Assembly: GCA_045807125.1 (NCBI GenBank) | Contig: JBJMHZ010000054.1 | Location: forward strand, 1-64,000 | DNA: 64,000 bases | Source of the DNA: JBJMHZ01 sp045807125 | GTDB lineage: Bacteria > Actinomycetota > Actinomycetes > JAWWOL01 | Reading direction: 5' to 3' | Shown here: one piece after another, positions 52,368-62,016 of the stretch | Layout of the letters: each line of letters starts with the position of its first letter | Position numbering within the stretch: the stretch's first letter is position 1 | Position numbers and translations under genes: made by a program | Notes under the pieces: generated by a model | Databases searched by the model: none | What the model saw: only the letters and a program-made list of their open reading frames with translations | What the model was told of the DNA's origin: nothing

Positions 52368-54127
52368 CGCGACGCCCCCAGCTCGGACTCCTGCGAGAGG
52401 ATCGCCCGGTAGGCGGGCACGGTCTCGAGCAGGTCGTGATGGGTGCCGACCGCGGCGATCGCGCCGTCCTGGAGCAGCGCGACCCGGTCGGCCAGCAGCA
52501 CCGTCGAGGGGCGGTGCGCGACCACCAGGGCGGTGCTCGACGCCAGCACCCGCCGCAGCGCCGACTCGACGAGCGCCTCGGTGTGCACGTCGAGCGCGGA
52601 CAGCGGGTCGTCGAGCACCAGCACCGGCGGGCGGCCGAGCACGGCGCGGGCGAGCGCGAGCCGCTGCCGCTGGCCGCCCGAGAGCGTGAGGCCCTGCTCG
52701 CCGACGCGGGTGTCGAGGCCCCACGGCAGCTCGTGGACGAACTCGGCCTGTGCGATCTCGAGCGCCTCCGCGATGTCGTCGTCGCTCGCGGTGGCGACGC
52801 CCAGGGTGAGGTTGTCGCGCACGCTGGAGGAGAACAGCGTCGGCTCCTCGAACGCGACGCCGACCGCGCGCCGGAGCGACTCGAGGGTCACGTCGCGGAC
52901 GTCGACCCCGTCGAGCAGGATCCGTCCCGACGTGACGTCGTACAGCCGCGGGACCAGCGAGATGAGGGTCGTCTTGCCGCAGCCGGTGGTGCCGACGATG
53001 GCGATCGTCTCGCCCGGCTCGACGGTGAGGTCGACCCCGCGCAGCACCGGAGTCGCGCTGCCCGGGTAGGCGAACGCGACCTGCTCGAACCGCAGCTCGC
53101 CGCGCACCGGCGCGAGCGGCGTCGCGCCCGGCCGGTCGACGATGTCGGGCTGCGCGTCGAAGAGCTCCATGACCCGCTCGGCGGCGGTCGCCGCCTCCTG
53201 CGCCGTGCCGAGGATCCAGCCGAGCTCCTCCACCGGCCAGGCCAGCAGGTACATCAGCGAGATGAACGCGACGAGACCACCGACGGTGAGGTGCCCGGTG
53301 GAGACGGCGGACGCGCCGAGCAGCAGGACGAGGGCGAGCGCGACCCCCGGGATGACCTCGAGCAGCGCCCAGAAGTGGGCGAGCAGGCGCGCCTTGCGCA
53401 CCGAGGTGTCGGCCAGTCGCTCCGCATGCTCGCCGAACCGCTCGGCCGCCGTCCGGTAGCGACCGAACGCCTTGATGACCCGGATGCCGACGGCGGCCTC
53501 CTCGACGTACGTCGCGAGGTCGCCCTGCTGGTCCTGCACCCGCCGCGAGACGCCGACGTAGCCGCGCTCGAACTCGAGCGACACCCAGCCGATCGGCACG
53601 GCGAGCACGCCGACCAGCACGCCGAGCGGCCAGTACAGCGCGATCAGCAGGCCCACGACCACGAAGAAGTCGGCGATGGTGACGATGAAGAAGATCAGTC
53701 CGAAGGCCACGAAGCGGCGGATCGCCGACAGGTCGCTCGTGGCGCGCGAGAGCAGCTGCCCGCTCTGCCACTGGTCGTGGAAGCCGACGGGCAGCCGCTG
53801 CAGGTGCGCGTACATGTCGTCCCGGAGCGACTTCTCCATCGACAGCACGGATCGCGACTGGATCCACCGCCGGCCGAAGATCAGCGCCGCCTCGCTGATG
53901 CCGAGGCCGAGGGCGGCGAGGCCGAGCACGACCAGCAGGCCACCCTCGTGGTGGCGCACCGGCCCGTCGATCACCGCCTTGGTCACCAGCGGGACGGCGA
54001 TGCTCGCGGCCACCGACAGGCAGGCCATGACGAACATCGCCACCAGCTGCCCCATGTGCGGGCGGAGGTACGGTCGGAGCCGCCACAGCGCGTGCAGGCT
54101 TCGCCGGACGCGCTGATGAGGGGGCAT
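52364..54127 (-). CDS. ABC exporter half-transporter A (degenerate ATPase site)
   Basis: This is a 587-residue half-transporter with six helices (about 25-315) and a nucleotide-binding domain: Walker A GTTGCGKTT (K385), signature LSGGQRQRLALARA and Walker B VLVLDDPLSALD. The catalytic glutamate is replaced by D507. This substitution marks the inactive site of heterodimeric exporters such as BmrCD and TM287/288. It is first in the operon. ATG 54127 is 7 nt after a TAGCGT box on its strand, with no Shine-Dalgarno sequence. Confidence 0.85.
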   Translation of the reverse strand: MPPHQRVRRSLHALWRLRPYLRPHMGQLVAMFVMACLSVAASIAVPLVTKAVIDGPVRHHEGGLLVVLGLAALGLGISEAALIFGRRWIQSRSVLSMEKSLRDDMYAHLQRLPVGFHDQWQSGQLLSRATSDLSAIRRFVAFGLIFFIVTIADFFVVVGLLIALYWPLGVLVGVLAVPIGWVSLEFERGYVGVSRRVQDQQGDLATYVEEAAVGIRVIKAFGRYRTAAERFGEHAERLADTSVRKARLLAHFWALLEVIPGVALALVLLLGASAVSTGHLTVGGLVAFISLMYLLAWPVEELGWILGTAQEAATAAERVMELFDAQPDIVDRPGATPLAPVRGELRFEQVAFAYPGSATPVLRGVDLTVEPGETIAIVGTTGCGKTTLISLVPRLYDVTSGRILLDGVDVRDVTLESLRRAVGVAFEEPTLFSSSVRDNLTLGVATASDDDIAEALEIAQAEFVHELPWGLDTRVGEQGLTLSGGQRQRLALARAVLGRPPVLVLDDPLSALDVHTEALVESALRRVLASSTALVVAHRPSTVLLADRVALLQDGAIAAVGTHHDLLETVPAYRAILSQESELGASR

Positions 54128-54134
54128 GGCCTCG

Positions 54135-54140
54135 ACGCTA
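54135..54140 (-). promoter_or_regulatory. leaderless -10 box (TAGCGT) of the ABC exporter operon
   Basis: On the minus strand TAGCGT is followed by 7 nt and ATG 54127. It selects this ATG over the upstream in-frame GTG/ATG codons. Confidence 0.5.
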
Positions 54141-54247
54141 GCTCCGGCACCGGGCGGACGCACGCAAATATCTCGCTCGGCGCGGCTCCTGGACGATCAT
54201 CGCCGCAGGAGTGCGAGAGGTGGCCGTGGACGGGGTAGGGGAGCGGC

Positions 54248-55132
54248 GTGGGCGAGATCAAGGTCGGCACGGCGTCGTGGACCGACAAGACGCTGCTGGC
54301 GTCGGGCTGGTACCCGGACGACGCCAGCTCGGCGGAGGAGCGGCTCGCCCACTACGCCGAGCAGTTCCCGCTGGTCGAGGTGGACGCGACGTACTACGCC
54401 CCGCCGAACGAGCGCAACTCGGAGCTGTGGGCGGTCCGTACGCCCGCGAGCTTCACGTTCAACGTCAAGGCGTTCTCGCTCCTCACCCAGCACCCGACGA
54501 AGGTGTCGGCGCTGTACAAGGAGCTGCGGCCCGAGACGAGCAAGCGCAACGTCTACCTCAAGGATCTCGAGCCCAAGGTGGTGGACGAGGTCTGGGACCG
54601 CTTCCTCGCGGCGCTCGCGCCGCTCAACGCGGCGGGCAAGCTCGGCGCGGTGCTGTTCCAGTTCCCCCAGTGGTTCCCGATCGGCAAGGCCAACCGCACG
54701 TACGTCCTCGAGTGCCAGGAGCGGTGCCGGGCGCACGGCATCCGCATCTGCGTCGAGTTCCGCAACAAGACCTGGCTGTCCGAGGGCAACGAGGACGAGA
54801 CCCTCGACTTCCTCCGCTCGTACGCGGTGCCGTACGTGTGCGTCGACATGCCGCAGGGCTATCCGAGCTCGGTGCCGCCGGTGGTCGCCGCGACGGCGCC
54901 CGACCTCGCGGTGGTGCGGTTCCACGGGCACAGCGACAAGTGGGAGAGCCGCGACATCTACGAGCGCTTCGGCTACCTCTACTCCGAGAGCGAGATGAAG
55001 GAGTGGGCGCCGAAGGTGCGCGAGCTCGGCACGCAGGTGCGCGAGACCCACGTGCTGCTGAACAACTGCTACCAGAACTACGCGCAGGTCAACGCGCGCC
55101 AGCTGGCCGACCTGCTCACCGACGCCCACTAG
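54248..55132 (+). CDS. DUF72 family protein
   Basis: This is a 294-residue (beta/alpha)8-barrel protein of the DUF72/YecE family. It has IKVGTASWTDKTLLASGWYP at the N-terminus, then FPLVEVDATYYAPP, RTPASFTFNVKAFSLLTQHP and the C-terminal NNCYQNYAQVNARQLADLL. The biochemical role of the family is not established; some members bind iron-sulfur clusters or nucleic acids in genomic association studies. GTG 54248 is preceded by TAGGGG 6 nt upstream, so it is probably leaderless. Confidence 0.85.
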   Translation: MGEIKVGTASWTDKTLLASGWYPDDASSAEERLAHYAEQFPLVEVDATYYAPPNERNSELWAVRTPASFTFNVKAFSLLTQHPTKVSALYKELRPETSKRNVYLKDLEPKVVDEVWDRFLAALAPLNAAGKLGAVLFQFPQWFPIGKANRTYVLECQERCRAHGIRICVEFRNKTWLSEGNEDETLDFLRSYAVPYVCVDMPQGYPSSVPPVVAATAPDLAVVRFHGHSDKWESRDIYERFGYLYSESEMKEWAPKVRELGTQVRETHVLLNNCYQNYAQVNARQLADLLTDAH

Positions 55133-55235
55133 GACGAGCGCCGTCGCTTCGCGACATGCTCGATGCCGTCGCCTTCGCCCTTGCCGGCAAGAGGGATTGC
55201 GCTGGACGCACCGTGATCGCGACGTGCGATCGCCG

Positions 55236-56156
55236 TCAAAGCGCGAGGCAGGGCAGCGCGTCGAGCACGTGCAGCCGCTCGGCCCACGCCGCTCTCGCCG
55301 TCGCGACGTCGACCGTCGTGAACCGCACGGTCCAGCCAGGTCGTGCCTGCGCCAGCAGCGGCAGGTCGGCGGCGCACACCACGGCCGGCACGGGGTAGCC
55401 GCCGGTGGTCTGGTGGTTGGCGAGCAGCACGACGGGCTGCCCGTCGCCGGGCACCTGCACGGCACCGGCGACGAGTCCGTGGCTCGCCACCTCGCGGTCG
55501 TGCCGGCGCGGCAACGGCCCCCCGGACAACCGCAGCCCGGTGCGGTCCGATCGCGGAGTCACCGTCCACGTGCGGCTGGCCGGCGTCTCGGCGAACCACT
55601 CGGCGTGCGGTCCGGCGACCGCGCGCACCGTCACCTCGCCGTCGAGGACGGGCGGCCAGTCGACCGCGACGCCGGCGAGCGGCGCTCCACGAGCCGCACC
55701 CAGCGGGAGGCGGTCGCCCTCGGCGAGCGCGCGGCCGCCGCGGCCGGTCAGCGTGTCCGTCGACCGGCTGCCGAGCATCGGCGGCACGTCGATGCCGCCG
55801 GCGACGGCGATCCAGCAGCGCAGGCCGCCCTCCACGGCGCCGACGTCGAGCACCGCACCGGCGGCCAGCTCGACCGCCGCGCCTACCGGCGCACCCGCCC
55901 CGGCCACCGTCACCGGCACCCGCGGACCCACCACGGCGACGGCGGCCGCGCGCTGGAAGCGCAGCGCCGGGCCGCGCAGGACGCACTCGAGGACCGCCGC
56001 GCCCTCGTCGTTGCCGACCAGCCGGTTGGCGATGCGCACCGCGAGCGGGTCGAGGGCGCCGGCCGGGGGCACGCCCAGCCTGGCCAGCCCCGGCCGGCCG
56101 AGATCCTGCACCGTGGTCGACGGACCCGGCCGCAGCACGGTGATCGCGGCGCTCAC
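55236..56156 (-). CDS. pxpC: 5-oxoprolinase subunit C (biotin-dependent carboxyltransferase-like)
   Basis: This is a 306-residue PxpC/KipA-family protein (allophanate hydrolase subunit 2 domain). It begins ITVLRPGPSTTVQDLGRPGLARLGVPPAGALDPLA and ends with the ADLPLLAQARPGW stretch. With PxpA and PxpB it forms the ATP-dependent enzyme that opens 5-oxoproline (pyroglutamate) to glutamate. GTG 56156 overlaps the pxpB stop (GTGA). It is last gene of the pxpABC operon. Confidence 0.85.
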   Translation of the reverse strand: MSAAITVLRPGPSTTVQDLGRPGLARLGVPPAGALDPLAVRIANRLVGNDEGAAVLECVLRGPALRFQRAAAVAVVGPRVPVTVAGAGAPVGAAVELAAGAVLDVGAVEGGLRCWIAVAGGIDVPPMLGSRSTDTLTGRGGRALAEGDRLPLGAARGAPLAGVAVDWPPVLDGEVTVRAVAGPHAEWFAETPASRTWTVTPRSDRTGLRLSGGPLPRRHDREVASHGLVAGAVQVPGDGQPVVLLANHQTTGGYPVPAVVCAADLPLLAQARPGWTVRFTTVDVATARAAWAERLHVLDALPCLAL

Positions 56157-56785
56157 GCGGGCACGAACCGGAGCCGGTCGCCGGGGCGGAGCAGGGCGGG
56201 CGGCGTGGCGGCCGGGTCGAACAGCGTGGCGTCGGTGCGGCCGATGATCCGCCAACCACCGGGCGTGGGCCGCGGGTAGATGCCGGTCTGGTCGCCGCCG
56301 ATGCCCACCGAGCCGGCCGGCACGCTCGTCCTCGGCGTCGGCAGCCGCGGCACGCGCAGCGCAGGGTCGAGGCCGACCAGGTAGGGGAAGCCGGGCACGA
56401 ACCCGAGGAAGGCGACGACGTACGCCGGCGCGCTGTGCCGCGCCACCACCTCGGCCGCCGTCAGGCCGGTGAGCTCCGCCACGTCGGCGAGATCGGGGCC
56501 GTCGTAGGTGACCGGCAGCTCCACCGTGCGCCGCCTGGCCGGCGCCAGCGCGGGCAGCGGCCAGCCGGGCAGCTCGCCGCGCAGGCCGTCGAGCCGGTGG
56601 GCATCCTCGGGACGGGCGACGACCAGCAGGGTGTCCCAGCCGGGCACGACGTCGGCGACCCCCGGCGGATCGCGGTCGAGCAGGGCCGCGTGCAACCGGT
56701 GCACCGTGTCGAGGTCCGTGCACCGGACGAGGATCGCCCGCTCGCCAAGCGGCACGACCTCACGGATGCCGTCGCGCGCGCTCAC
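56153..56785 (-). CDS. pxpB: 5-oxoprolinase subunit B (allophanate hydrolase subunit 1 family)
   Basis: This is a 210-residue PxpB/KipI-type protein. The core is VELPVTYDGPDLADVAELTGL, followed by the family motif APAYVVAFLGFVPGFPYLVGLD, then RTSVPAGSVGIGGDQTGIYP and the GRTDATLFDP end. It works in one complex with PxpC and PxpA. Overlaps of GTGA type with both neighbours show tight translational coupling. Confidence 0.85.
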   Translation of the reverse strand: MSARDGIREVVPLGERAILVRCTDLDTVHRLHAALLDRDPPGVADVVPGWDTLLVVARPEDAHRLDGLRGELPGWPLPALAPARRRTVELPVTYDGPDLADVAELTGLTAAEVVARHSAPAYVVAFLGFVPGFPYLVGLDPALRVPRLPTPRTSVPAGSVGIGGDQTGIYPRPTPGGWRIIGRTDATLFDPAATPPALLRPGDRLRFVPA

Positions 56786-57534
56786 GCGAACCGCTCCACG
56801 CCGACGCCGGCGTCGGCGAGCCCGGCGCGCACCGCGCGGGCCAGCGCCACGGCGCCAGGGGTGTCACCGTGGACGCAGACGCTCTCGGCCGCCACGGGCA
56901 CGTCGTCACCGGTCACGGCCCTCACCACGCCCTCGGCGGCGAGCCGGACGACGCGCGCGACGACCTCGGCCACGTCGGTCACCAGCGCACCGGTCTCGCC
57001 GCGCGGCACCAGGCGGCCGGCCGGGGTGTAGCCGCGGTCGGCGAACGCCTCGCCCACCACCCGCAGGCCGGCCGCCGCCGCCAGCTCCGCGGCGACGCAG
57101 CCCGGCAGGGTCAGCAGCGGCAGGCCGCCGCCGTGGTCGGCGATCGCGGCCACCACCGCGGCGGCCTGCTCCGGGTCGCCGGCGATCCGGTTGTACAGCG
57201 CCCCGTGCGGCTTGACGTACGCCACCCGGATGCCGGCCGCCCTGGCGATGCCGTCCAGCGCGCCGATCTGGTAGACGACGTCGGCGTAGAGCTCGTCCGG
57301 CGTCACCGGCATGGGGCGGCGGCCGAAGCCGCGCAGGTCGGCGTACGACACCTGCGCGCCGACCGCGACCCCGCGGGCGGCGGCGGCGCGGACGACCCCC
57401 GTCATGATCTGCGGGTCGCCGGCGTGGAAGCCGCAGGCCACGTTGGCGCTCGTCACGACGTCGAGCAGGGCCTCGTCGTCGCCCAGCCGCCAGGCCCCGT
57501 ACCCCTCGCCCAGGTCGCTGTTGAGGTCGATCAC
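56782..57534 (-). CDS. pxpA: 5-oxoprolinase subunit A (LamB/YcsF family)
   Basis: This is a 250-residue LamB/YcsF-type protein. It begins IDLNSDLGEGYGAWRLGDD and has TSANVACGFHAGDP, RVAYVKPHGALYN and, near the end, VCVHGDTPGA. Asp and His residues of these motifs build the hydrolytic site of 5-oxoprolinase. It is first gene of the operon pxpA-pxpB-pxpC. GTG 57534 has a CAGGAT box 6 nt upstream, in line with a leaderless mRNA. Confidence 0.85.
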   Translation of the reverse strand: MIDLNSDLGEGYGAWRLGDDEALLDVVTSANVACGFHAGDPQIMTGVVRAAAARGVAVGAQVSYADLRGFGRRPMPVTPDELYADVVYQIGALDGIARAAGIRVAYVKPHGALYNRIAGDPEQAAAVVAAIADHGGGLPLLTLPGCVAAELAAAAGLRVVGEAFADRGYTPAGRLVPRGETGALVTDVAEVVARVVRLAAEGVVRAVTGDDVPVAAESVCVHGDTPGAVALARAVRAGLADAGVGVERFA

Positions 57535-57559
57535 GCCGCCATCCTGCCGCGCCGCGGGG

Positions 57560-59653
57560 TCAGGCGGCGAGCGCCGCCGGGAGCGGCCGGGCGTGGACCA
57601 CGGTGAGGCTCGACACCGCGCGGGTGAGCACCACGTACAGCCGGCGCAGGCCCTGCTCCTCGCCGCCCTCCGCGTCGGCGATCGCGGCCGGCTCCACCAC
57701 CACGACGTGGTCGAACTCGAGGCCCTTCACCCGGCTCGCCGGCACGAGCGCCAGCCGCCCGGGCGCGTCGTCGCGGGTGAGGTCGCTGACGTCGAGCCCG
57801 GCCGAGCGCAGGCGGGACAGCAGCCGCTGCGCCGTGCCGTCGTCGCTGACCACGGCGAGCGAGCCCTCCTCCGCGGCAGCCGCCACGGCCAGCCGCACGG
57901 CAGTGGCCAGCAGCGCCCGCTCGGAGACCGCGGTGACGGTGAGCGCACCGGGCGAGGTGCGCACCGACACCGCCGGGGCGACGCCTGGCGCGATGTGCGG
58001 CAGCACCCGGTTGGCGTAGCCGATGATCTCGCGCGGGACGCGGTAGCCGCGGGTGAGCACCTCGACGTGGGCGTCCGGCTTGCCCATCTCGGCGAGGGAC
58101 GTCGCCCAGTCGCGCGCCGCCCAGGGCGTGGTGCCCTGCGCGAGATCGCCCAGCACGGTGGCCGATCCGGTCGAGCACCGCCGCCCGATCGCGCGGCACT
58201 GCATGGCCGAGAGGTCCTGCGCCTCGTCGACGACGACGTGGCCGAAGCTGCCGGTGCGCTCGATCAGGTCGGCGGCCTCGTCGATGCAGTACGCGTCGGC
58301 GACGCTCCAGGGGGCGCCGCCCGGCCGCTGGGGCGGCTTCGCCCACAGCAGCAGCCGCTGCGCGTCGGCGTCGAGGATGCCATCGGCCGCCCGCGCGAGC
58401 GCCTCCGGGTCGCTGAGGAGCCGGTGGACGACCGCGGCCGGGTCGAGCTTGGGCCAGGTCGCGTCGACGAAGTCGCGCACCGGTCGGCTGCGGGCTACCC
58501 GGTCGAGGACGCGGTCGTCGGGGGAGTCGCCGGCCTCCTCCATCTGCCGCAGGATCGCGTCGGCGACCCGCATCGGGAGCATGGCTCGCGCCGAGCCGTA
58601 CCGCACGTCGTGGGCGAGCAGGTCGCGCACGATCGCGGTCAGCCGGGCGCTGCCGACCCGCCAGCGCCGCGAGCCCACCGGCAGCACGACCGGCTCGTCA
58701 GGCCTGCGCACGTGGGCATAGACCGCGCGGCGCAGGACGGCGGCCATCCTGGCGTCGCCCTTCAGGGCGGCCACGGGTACGGGGTCGGCGCCGCGGATGC
58801 GCACCCCCGGCACCAGGTCGTCGACGCTGCGCTGCTCGACGGTGAGCTCGCCGAGCGCGGGCAGCACCTCGCCGATGTAGCCGAGGAAGGCGCGGTTGGG
58901 CCCGACGACGAGGACTCCCGAGCGGCGCAGCTGGTCGCGGTGGGCGTAGAGCAGGTAGGCCGCCCGGTGCAGGCCGACCACGGTCTTGCCGGTGCCGGGC
59001 GCGCCCTGCACGCAGACGGTGCGCGACAGGTCGGCGCGGACGATCTCGTCCTGGTCGGGCTGGATCGTCGCCACGATGTCGCGCATCGGGCCGACGCGCG
59101 GCCGCTCGATCTCGTCCTGGAGGATGCGGCTCCCGGTGCCGCTCTCGCGCTCGCCGGCGCCCAGCCGCTCGTCCTCGTACGCGGTGAGCCGCCCGCGGGA
59201 GAAGCCGAACCGCCGGCGCAGCTCCAGTCCCATCGGGACGGCCGCGCTCGCCCGGTAGAAGGGCCGGGCGATGGCGGCGCGCCAGTCGGCCACCATCGGG
59301 TCGCCGCGCTCGTCGTGCACGTGCCGGCGGCCGATGTGGAACCGCTCGCCCGGCCGGCCGGGGGAGTCCCCGCCGCCGGCAGCCGGCCCGTAGTCGATGC
59401 GACCGAAGAACAGCGGCGTCGACCCGTCGTCGCGCAGGCTCTCGACGCGGTGATGAAGGGTGGCCGCGAGGTAGGCGGCCGATACCTCGTTGCCGCCGAG
59501 CACCTCGAGCGACGCGGCGCGCTCGCGCATGGCCGCCAGCGCGGCGCGGCTCGCGTGGAGGTGGGCCTGCTCGGCCGCCAGGTCGGAGAGGGAATCGGCG
59601 GGGGGATCGGTGGGATCAGGAGGCTGGTCGGCGTCGGTGGTCAGGTACGTCAC
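57560..59653 (-). CDS. helD: HelD-type UvrD-like helicase (RNA polymerase recycling factor)
   Basis: This is a 697-residue superfamily 1 ATPase. It has an N-terminal coiled-coil arm (about 20-60), Walker A GAPGTGKT at 217-224 and Walker B DEAQD at 476-480. The C-terminal part has LVPASRVKGLEFDHVVVVEP and LYVVLTRA, which belong to the UvrD-like second domain. HelD proteins displace RNA polymerase from DNA and, in actinobacteria, can give rifampicin tolerance. The ATPase core resembles the actinobacterial class II; UvrD-type repair helicase is the alternative. GTG 59653 is the start. Confidence 0.8.
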   Translation of the reverse strand: MTYLTTDADQPPDPTDPPADSLSDLAAEQAHLHASRAALAAMRERAASLEVLGGNEVSAAYLAATLHHRVESLRDDGSTPLFFGRIDYGPAAGGGDSPGRPGERFHIGRRHVHDERGDPMVADWRAAIARPFYRASAAVPMGLELRRRFGFSRGRLTAYEDERLGAGERESGTGSRILQDEIERPRVGPMRDIVATIQPDQDEIVRADLSRTVCVQGAPGTGKTVVGLHRAAYLLYAHRDQLRRSGVLVVGPNRAFLGYIGEVLPALGELTVEQRSVDDLVPGVRIRGADPVPVAALKGDARMAAVLRRAVYAHVRRPDEPVVLPVGSRRWRVGSARLTAIVRDLLAHDVRYGSARAMLPMRVADAILRQMEEAGDSPDDRVLDRVARSRPVRDFVDATWPKLDPAAVVHRLLSDPEALARAADGILDADAQRLLLWAKPPQRPGGAPWSVADAYCIDEAADLIERTGSFGHVVVDEAQDLSAMQCRAIGRRCSTGSATVLGDLAQGTTPWAARDWATSLAEMGKPDAHVEVLTRGYRVPREIIGYANRVLPHIAPGVAPAVSVRTSPGALTVTAVSERALLATAVRLAVAAAAEEGSLAVVSDDGTAQRLLSRLRSAGLDVSDLTRDDAPGRLALVPASRVKGLEFDHVVVVEPAAIADAEGGEEQGLRRLYVVLTRAVSSLTVVHARPLPAALAA

Positions 59654-59808
59654 GGGGCACCTTCCGTCCGTGCGCGCGCCGTGGGCGCAAGGCTCGACAC
59701 CCTAGCCCCGCGCGGGATGGCGCTCAACGGCTTTCGTACCCGCCAAGGCGTCGTTGGCTGCTGGGCGGGCAGCGTGCATCGCACGGCGGCAGGTGCGGCG
59801 TCGACGCA

Positions 59809-60819
59809 TCAGCCCAGCAGGGTCGCCGCGATCTGCGCACGGTGCGCGGCGGCGTGACCCTCGAACGCGGCGAGCCACTGGGCCCGCTTGTAGTACCGCT
59901 GCAGCGGGTGGTCCCACGTGAAGCCGATGCCGCCCATCGACTGGATCGCGCTCTCGGCCGCGAGGACGGCCGCGTCGCCGGCCGACGCCTTGGCCGCCGC
60001 GACGGCGACCCCGGCCTGCTCGTCCGACTCGGCGACGCACCACGCCGCCCAGTAGGCGAGCGAGCGGGCGAGCTGGACCGCCACGTACATGTCCGCGATG
60101 CGGTGGGAGACGCCCTGGTAGGAGCCGATCGGCCGGCCGAACTGGTGGCGCTCCTTGGCGTAGGAGGCCGCGATGTCGAGGCAGCGCTGCGCGACCCCGA
60201 CCGCCTCGCACGCCGCGAGCGCCAGCGCCCGCGGCCGGATCCCGGCGACCGCCTCGGGCCCGGCGACGCGCTCGGCGGGCGCGCCGTCGAGCACCACCTC
60301 GGCCAGGCGCCTCGACCGGTCGGTCGTCGAGCGGGGGACGACGGTCACCCCGTCCGCGTCGCTGCGCACCGCGTGCACGCCGTCGGCCGCGACCACGTAC
60401 AGCACCTCGGCGACGGCACCGTCGGGGACGTGCAGCTTGCGGCCGGACAGCCGGCCGTCGTCGGCCTTGGCCGTGAACCGGGGCGCGTCAGCGAGCGACG
60501 TGGCGCCCTCCTCCGCCCAGGCGAGCGCGGCGGGGCGCCCGGCGGGGACCAGGCCGCCGCACAGGGCGACCGTCGACCACCACGGCCCCGGGTAGAGCGC
60601 GTGGCCGGCCTCCTCGGCCAGCACGGCGTGCTCGAGCAGGCCGAGCTCCGGGTCGAGCCAGCCGAGGCGCTCCAGCTCGCCCCAGGAGGCCGGGTCCCAG
60701 CCCGGGTCGGCGTCGACGAGCGCGACCACGCGGTCGACCGGGTAGCGGTCGGCCAGGTAGTCGCGGGCGGCGGCCCGCAGCATCTCCTGCTCGGCGGAGA
60801 GCGCGAAGTCCACGGTCAC
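59809..60819 (-). CDS. acyl-CoA dehydrogenase, short subunit
   Basis: This is a 336-residue flavoprotein subunit of ACAD fold, shorter than the usual ~385 residues. It has ALSAEQEMLRAAARDYLADRY, RHQFGRPIGSYQGVSHRIADM and the FAD-contacting stretch QSMGGIGFTWDHPLQRYYKRA. The catalytic Glu found near the end of full ACADs is not seen. Actinobacteria often pair such a subunit with a full-length one as an alpha2beta2 enzyme for sterol side-chain or unusual acyl-CoA breakdown. The partner lies 26 bp upstream. GTG 60813 with better ribosome spacing is an alternative start. Confidence 0.8.
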   Translation of the reverse strand: MTVDFALSAEQEMLRAAARDYLADRYPVDRVVALVDADPGWDPASWGELERLGWLDPELGLLEHAVLAEEAGHALYPGPWWSTVALCGGLVPAGRPAALAWAEEGATSLADAPRFTAKADDGRLSGRKLHVPDGAVAEVLYVVAADGVHAVRSDADGVTVVPRSTTDRSRRLAEVVLDGAPAERVAGPEAVAGIRPRALALAACEAVGVAQRCLDIAASYAKERHQFGRPIGSYQGVSHRIADMYVAVQLARSLAYWAAWCVAESDEQAGVAVAAAKASAGDAAVLAAESAIQSMGGIGFTWDHPLQRYYKRAQWLAAFEGHAAAHRAQIAATLLG

Positions 60820-60845
60820 TCCCTCTGTCTGCCTGCGCAGGTCCC

Positions 60846-62009
60846 TCAGCGCGACCTGGGCAGGCCGACGACCCGCTCAGCGATGATGTTGCGCAGGATC
60901 TCCGACGTGCCGGCCTCGATCGTGTTGCCTCTGCTGCGCAGCTGCTGGTAGCTCCAGAAGCCGTCCCAGAAGCCGCCCTCGCCGTCGAGCTGCCCGGCCG
61001 GGCCCAGCAGCTCGACGGCCAGCTTCGTCAGCCGCTGGTTCGCCTCCGACCAGTGCAGCTTGGCGACGCTGCCCTCCGGCCCCGGGGTGCCCGTGCGCAC
61101 CAGCGTGGTGAGCGCGCGGTAGTTGGTGTAGCGCAGCGCCTGAAGGTCGATCCAGAGCGCCGCCAGCCGGTCCCTGACGAGCGGGTCGTCGGCACCGACC
61201 CGGCGCGCGGTCTCGATCAGCCGGCCGAGCAGCTGCTCGAGGCGGGCGGTGAGGGCGAAGCCCAGCGTGCCGCGCTCGTGCAGCAGGGTCGTCATGGCGA
61301 CGCCCCACCCCTGGCCCACGTCGCCCAGCGCGTTCGCGACCGGTACCCGCACGTCGGTGAGGAAGATCTCGTTGAACTCCGGGTCGCCGGTGATCTGCCG
61401 CAGCGGCCGCACCTCGACGCCCGGGGTCCGCATGTCGAGCAGCAGGTACGTGAGCCCCGCATGCCGCACCGAGCCCGGCTCGCTGCGGGTGAGCAGGATG
61501 CACCAGTCGGCGATGTGCGCGAACGACGACCACACCTTCTGGCCGTTGACCACGTAGTCGTCGCCGTCGAGGACGGCCCTGGTGGTGAGCGACGCGAGGT
61601 CCGAGCCGCTGCCCGGCTCCGAGAAGCCCTGGCAGAACACGATCTCGCCGGTGAGGATGCGCCGCAGGAAGTGGTCCTTCTGGTCGGGCCGGCCGTGCAC
61701 CATGATCGTCGGGCCGGCCATGCCGAGCCCGATGACCCCGATGTGGTCCGGCGCCTGCGCCCGCGCCGTCTCCTCGAGGTAGATGCCCTGGTAGCTGTAC
61801 GGCGCCCCGGCGCCGCCGTACTCCGCCGGCCAGGTCAGGCCCGCGTAGCCGGCCTCTGCGAGCTGGCGGCTCCACTCGCGGGAGCGCTGCTCGTCCCAGC
61901 GGCCCACGACCGGCGCCCCGCCGGTCCAGCCGGCGGGCAGGTTGTCCTGCAGCCACCGCCGCAGGCCGGCGCGGAACGCGGCCTCGTCGGGGGAGTCGCG
62001 GAAGTCCAT
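60846..62009 (-). CDS. acyl-CoA dehydrogenase, catalytic-type subunit
   Basis: This is a 387-residue acyl-CoA dehydrogenase. It has GLTWPAEYGGAGAPYSYQGIYLEE, the FAD/substrate motif FCQGFSEPGSGSDLASL, NGQKVWSSFAHIADW, and the terminal IEAGTSEILRNIIAERVVGLPR with the Glu at the catalytic position of the FadE26-like group. It would form a heteromer with the short ACAD encoded directly downstream. ATG 62009 is 7 nt after a TAGGGT box on its strand; GTG 62018 is in frame but would lie inside that box. Confidence 0.85.
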   Translation of the reverse strand: MDFRDSPDEAAFRAGLRRWLQDNLPAGWTGGAPVVGRWDEQRSREWSRQLAEAGYAGLTWPAEYGGAGAPYSYQGIYLEETARAQAPDHIGVIGLGMAGPTIMVHGRPDQKDHFLRRILTGEIVFCQGFSEPGSGSDLASLTTRAVLDGDDYVVNGQKVWSSFAHIADWCILLTRSEPGSVRHAGLTYLLLDMRTPGVEVRPLRQITGDPEFNEIFLTDVRVPVANALGDVGQGWGVAMTTLLHERGTLGFALTARLEQLLGRLIETARRVGADDPLVRDRLAALWIDLQALRYTNYRALTTLVRTGTPGPEGSVAKLHWSEANQRLTKLAVELLGPAGQLDGEGGFWDGFWSYQQLRSRGNTIEAGTSEILRNIIAERVVGLPRSR

Positions 62010-62016
62010 GGCCGTC

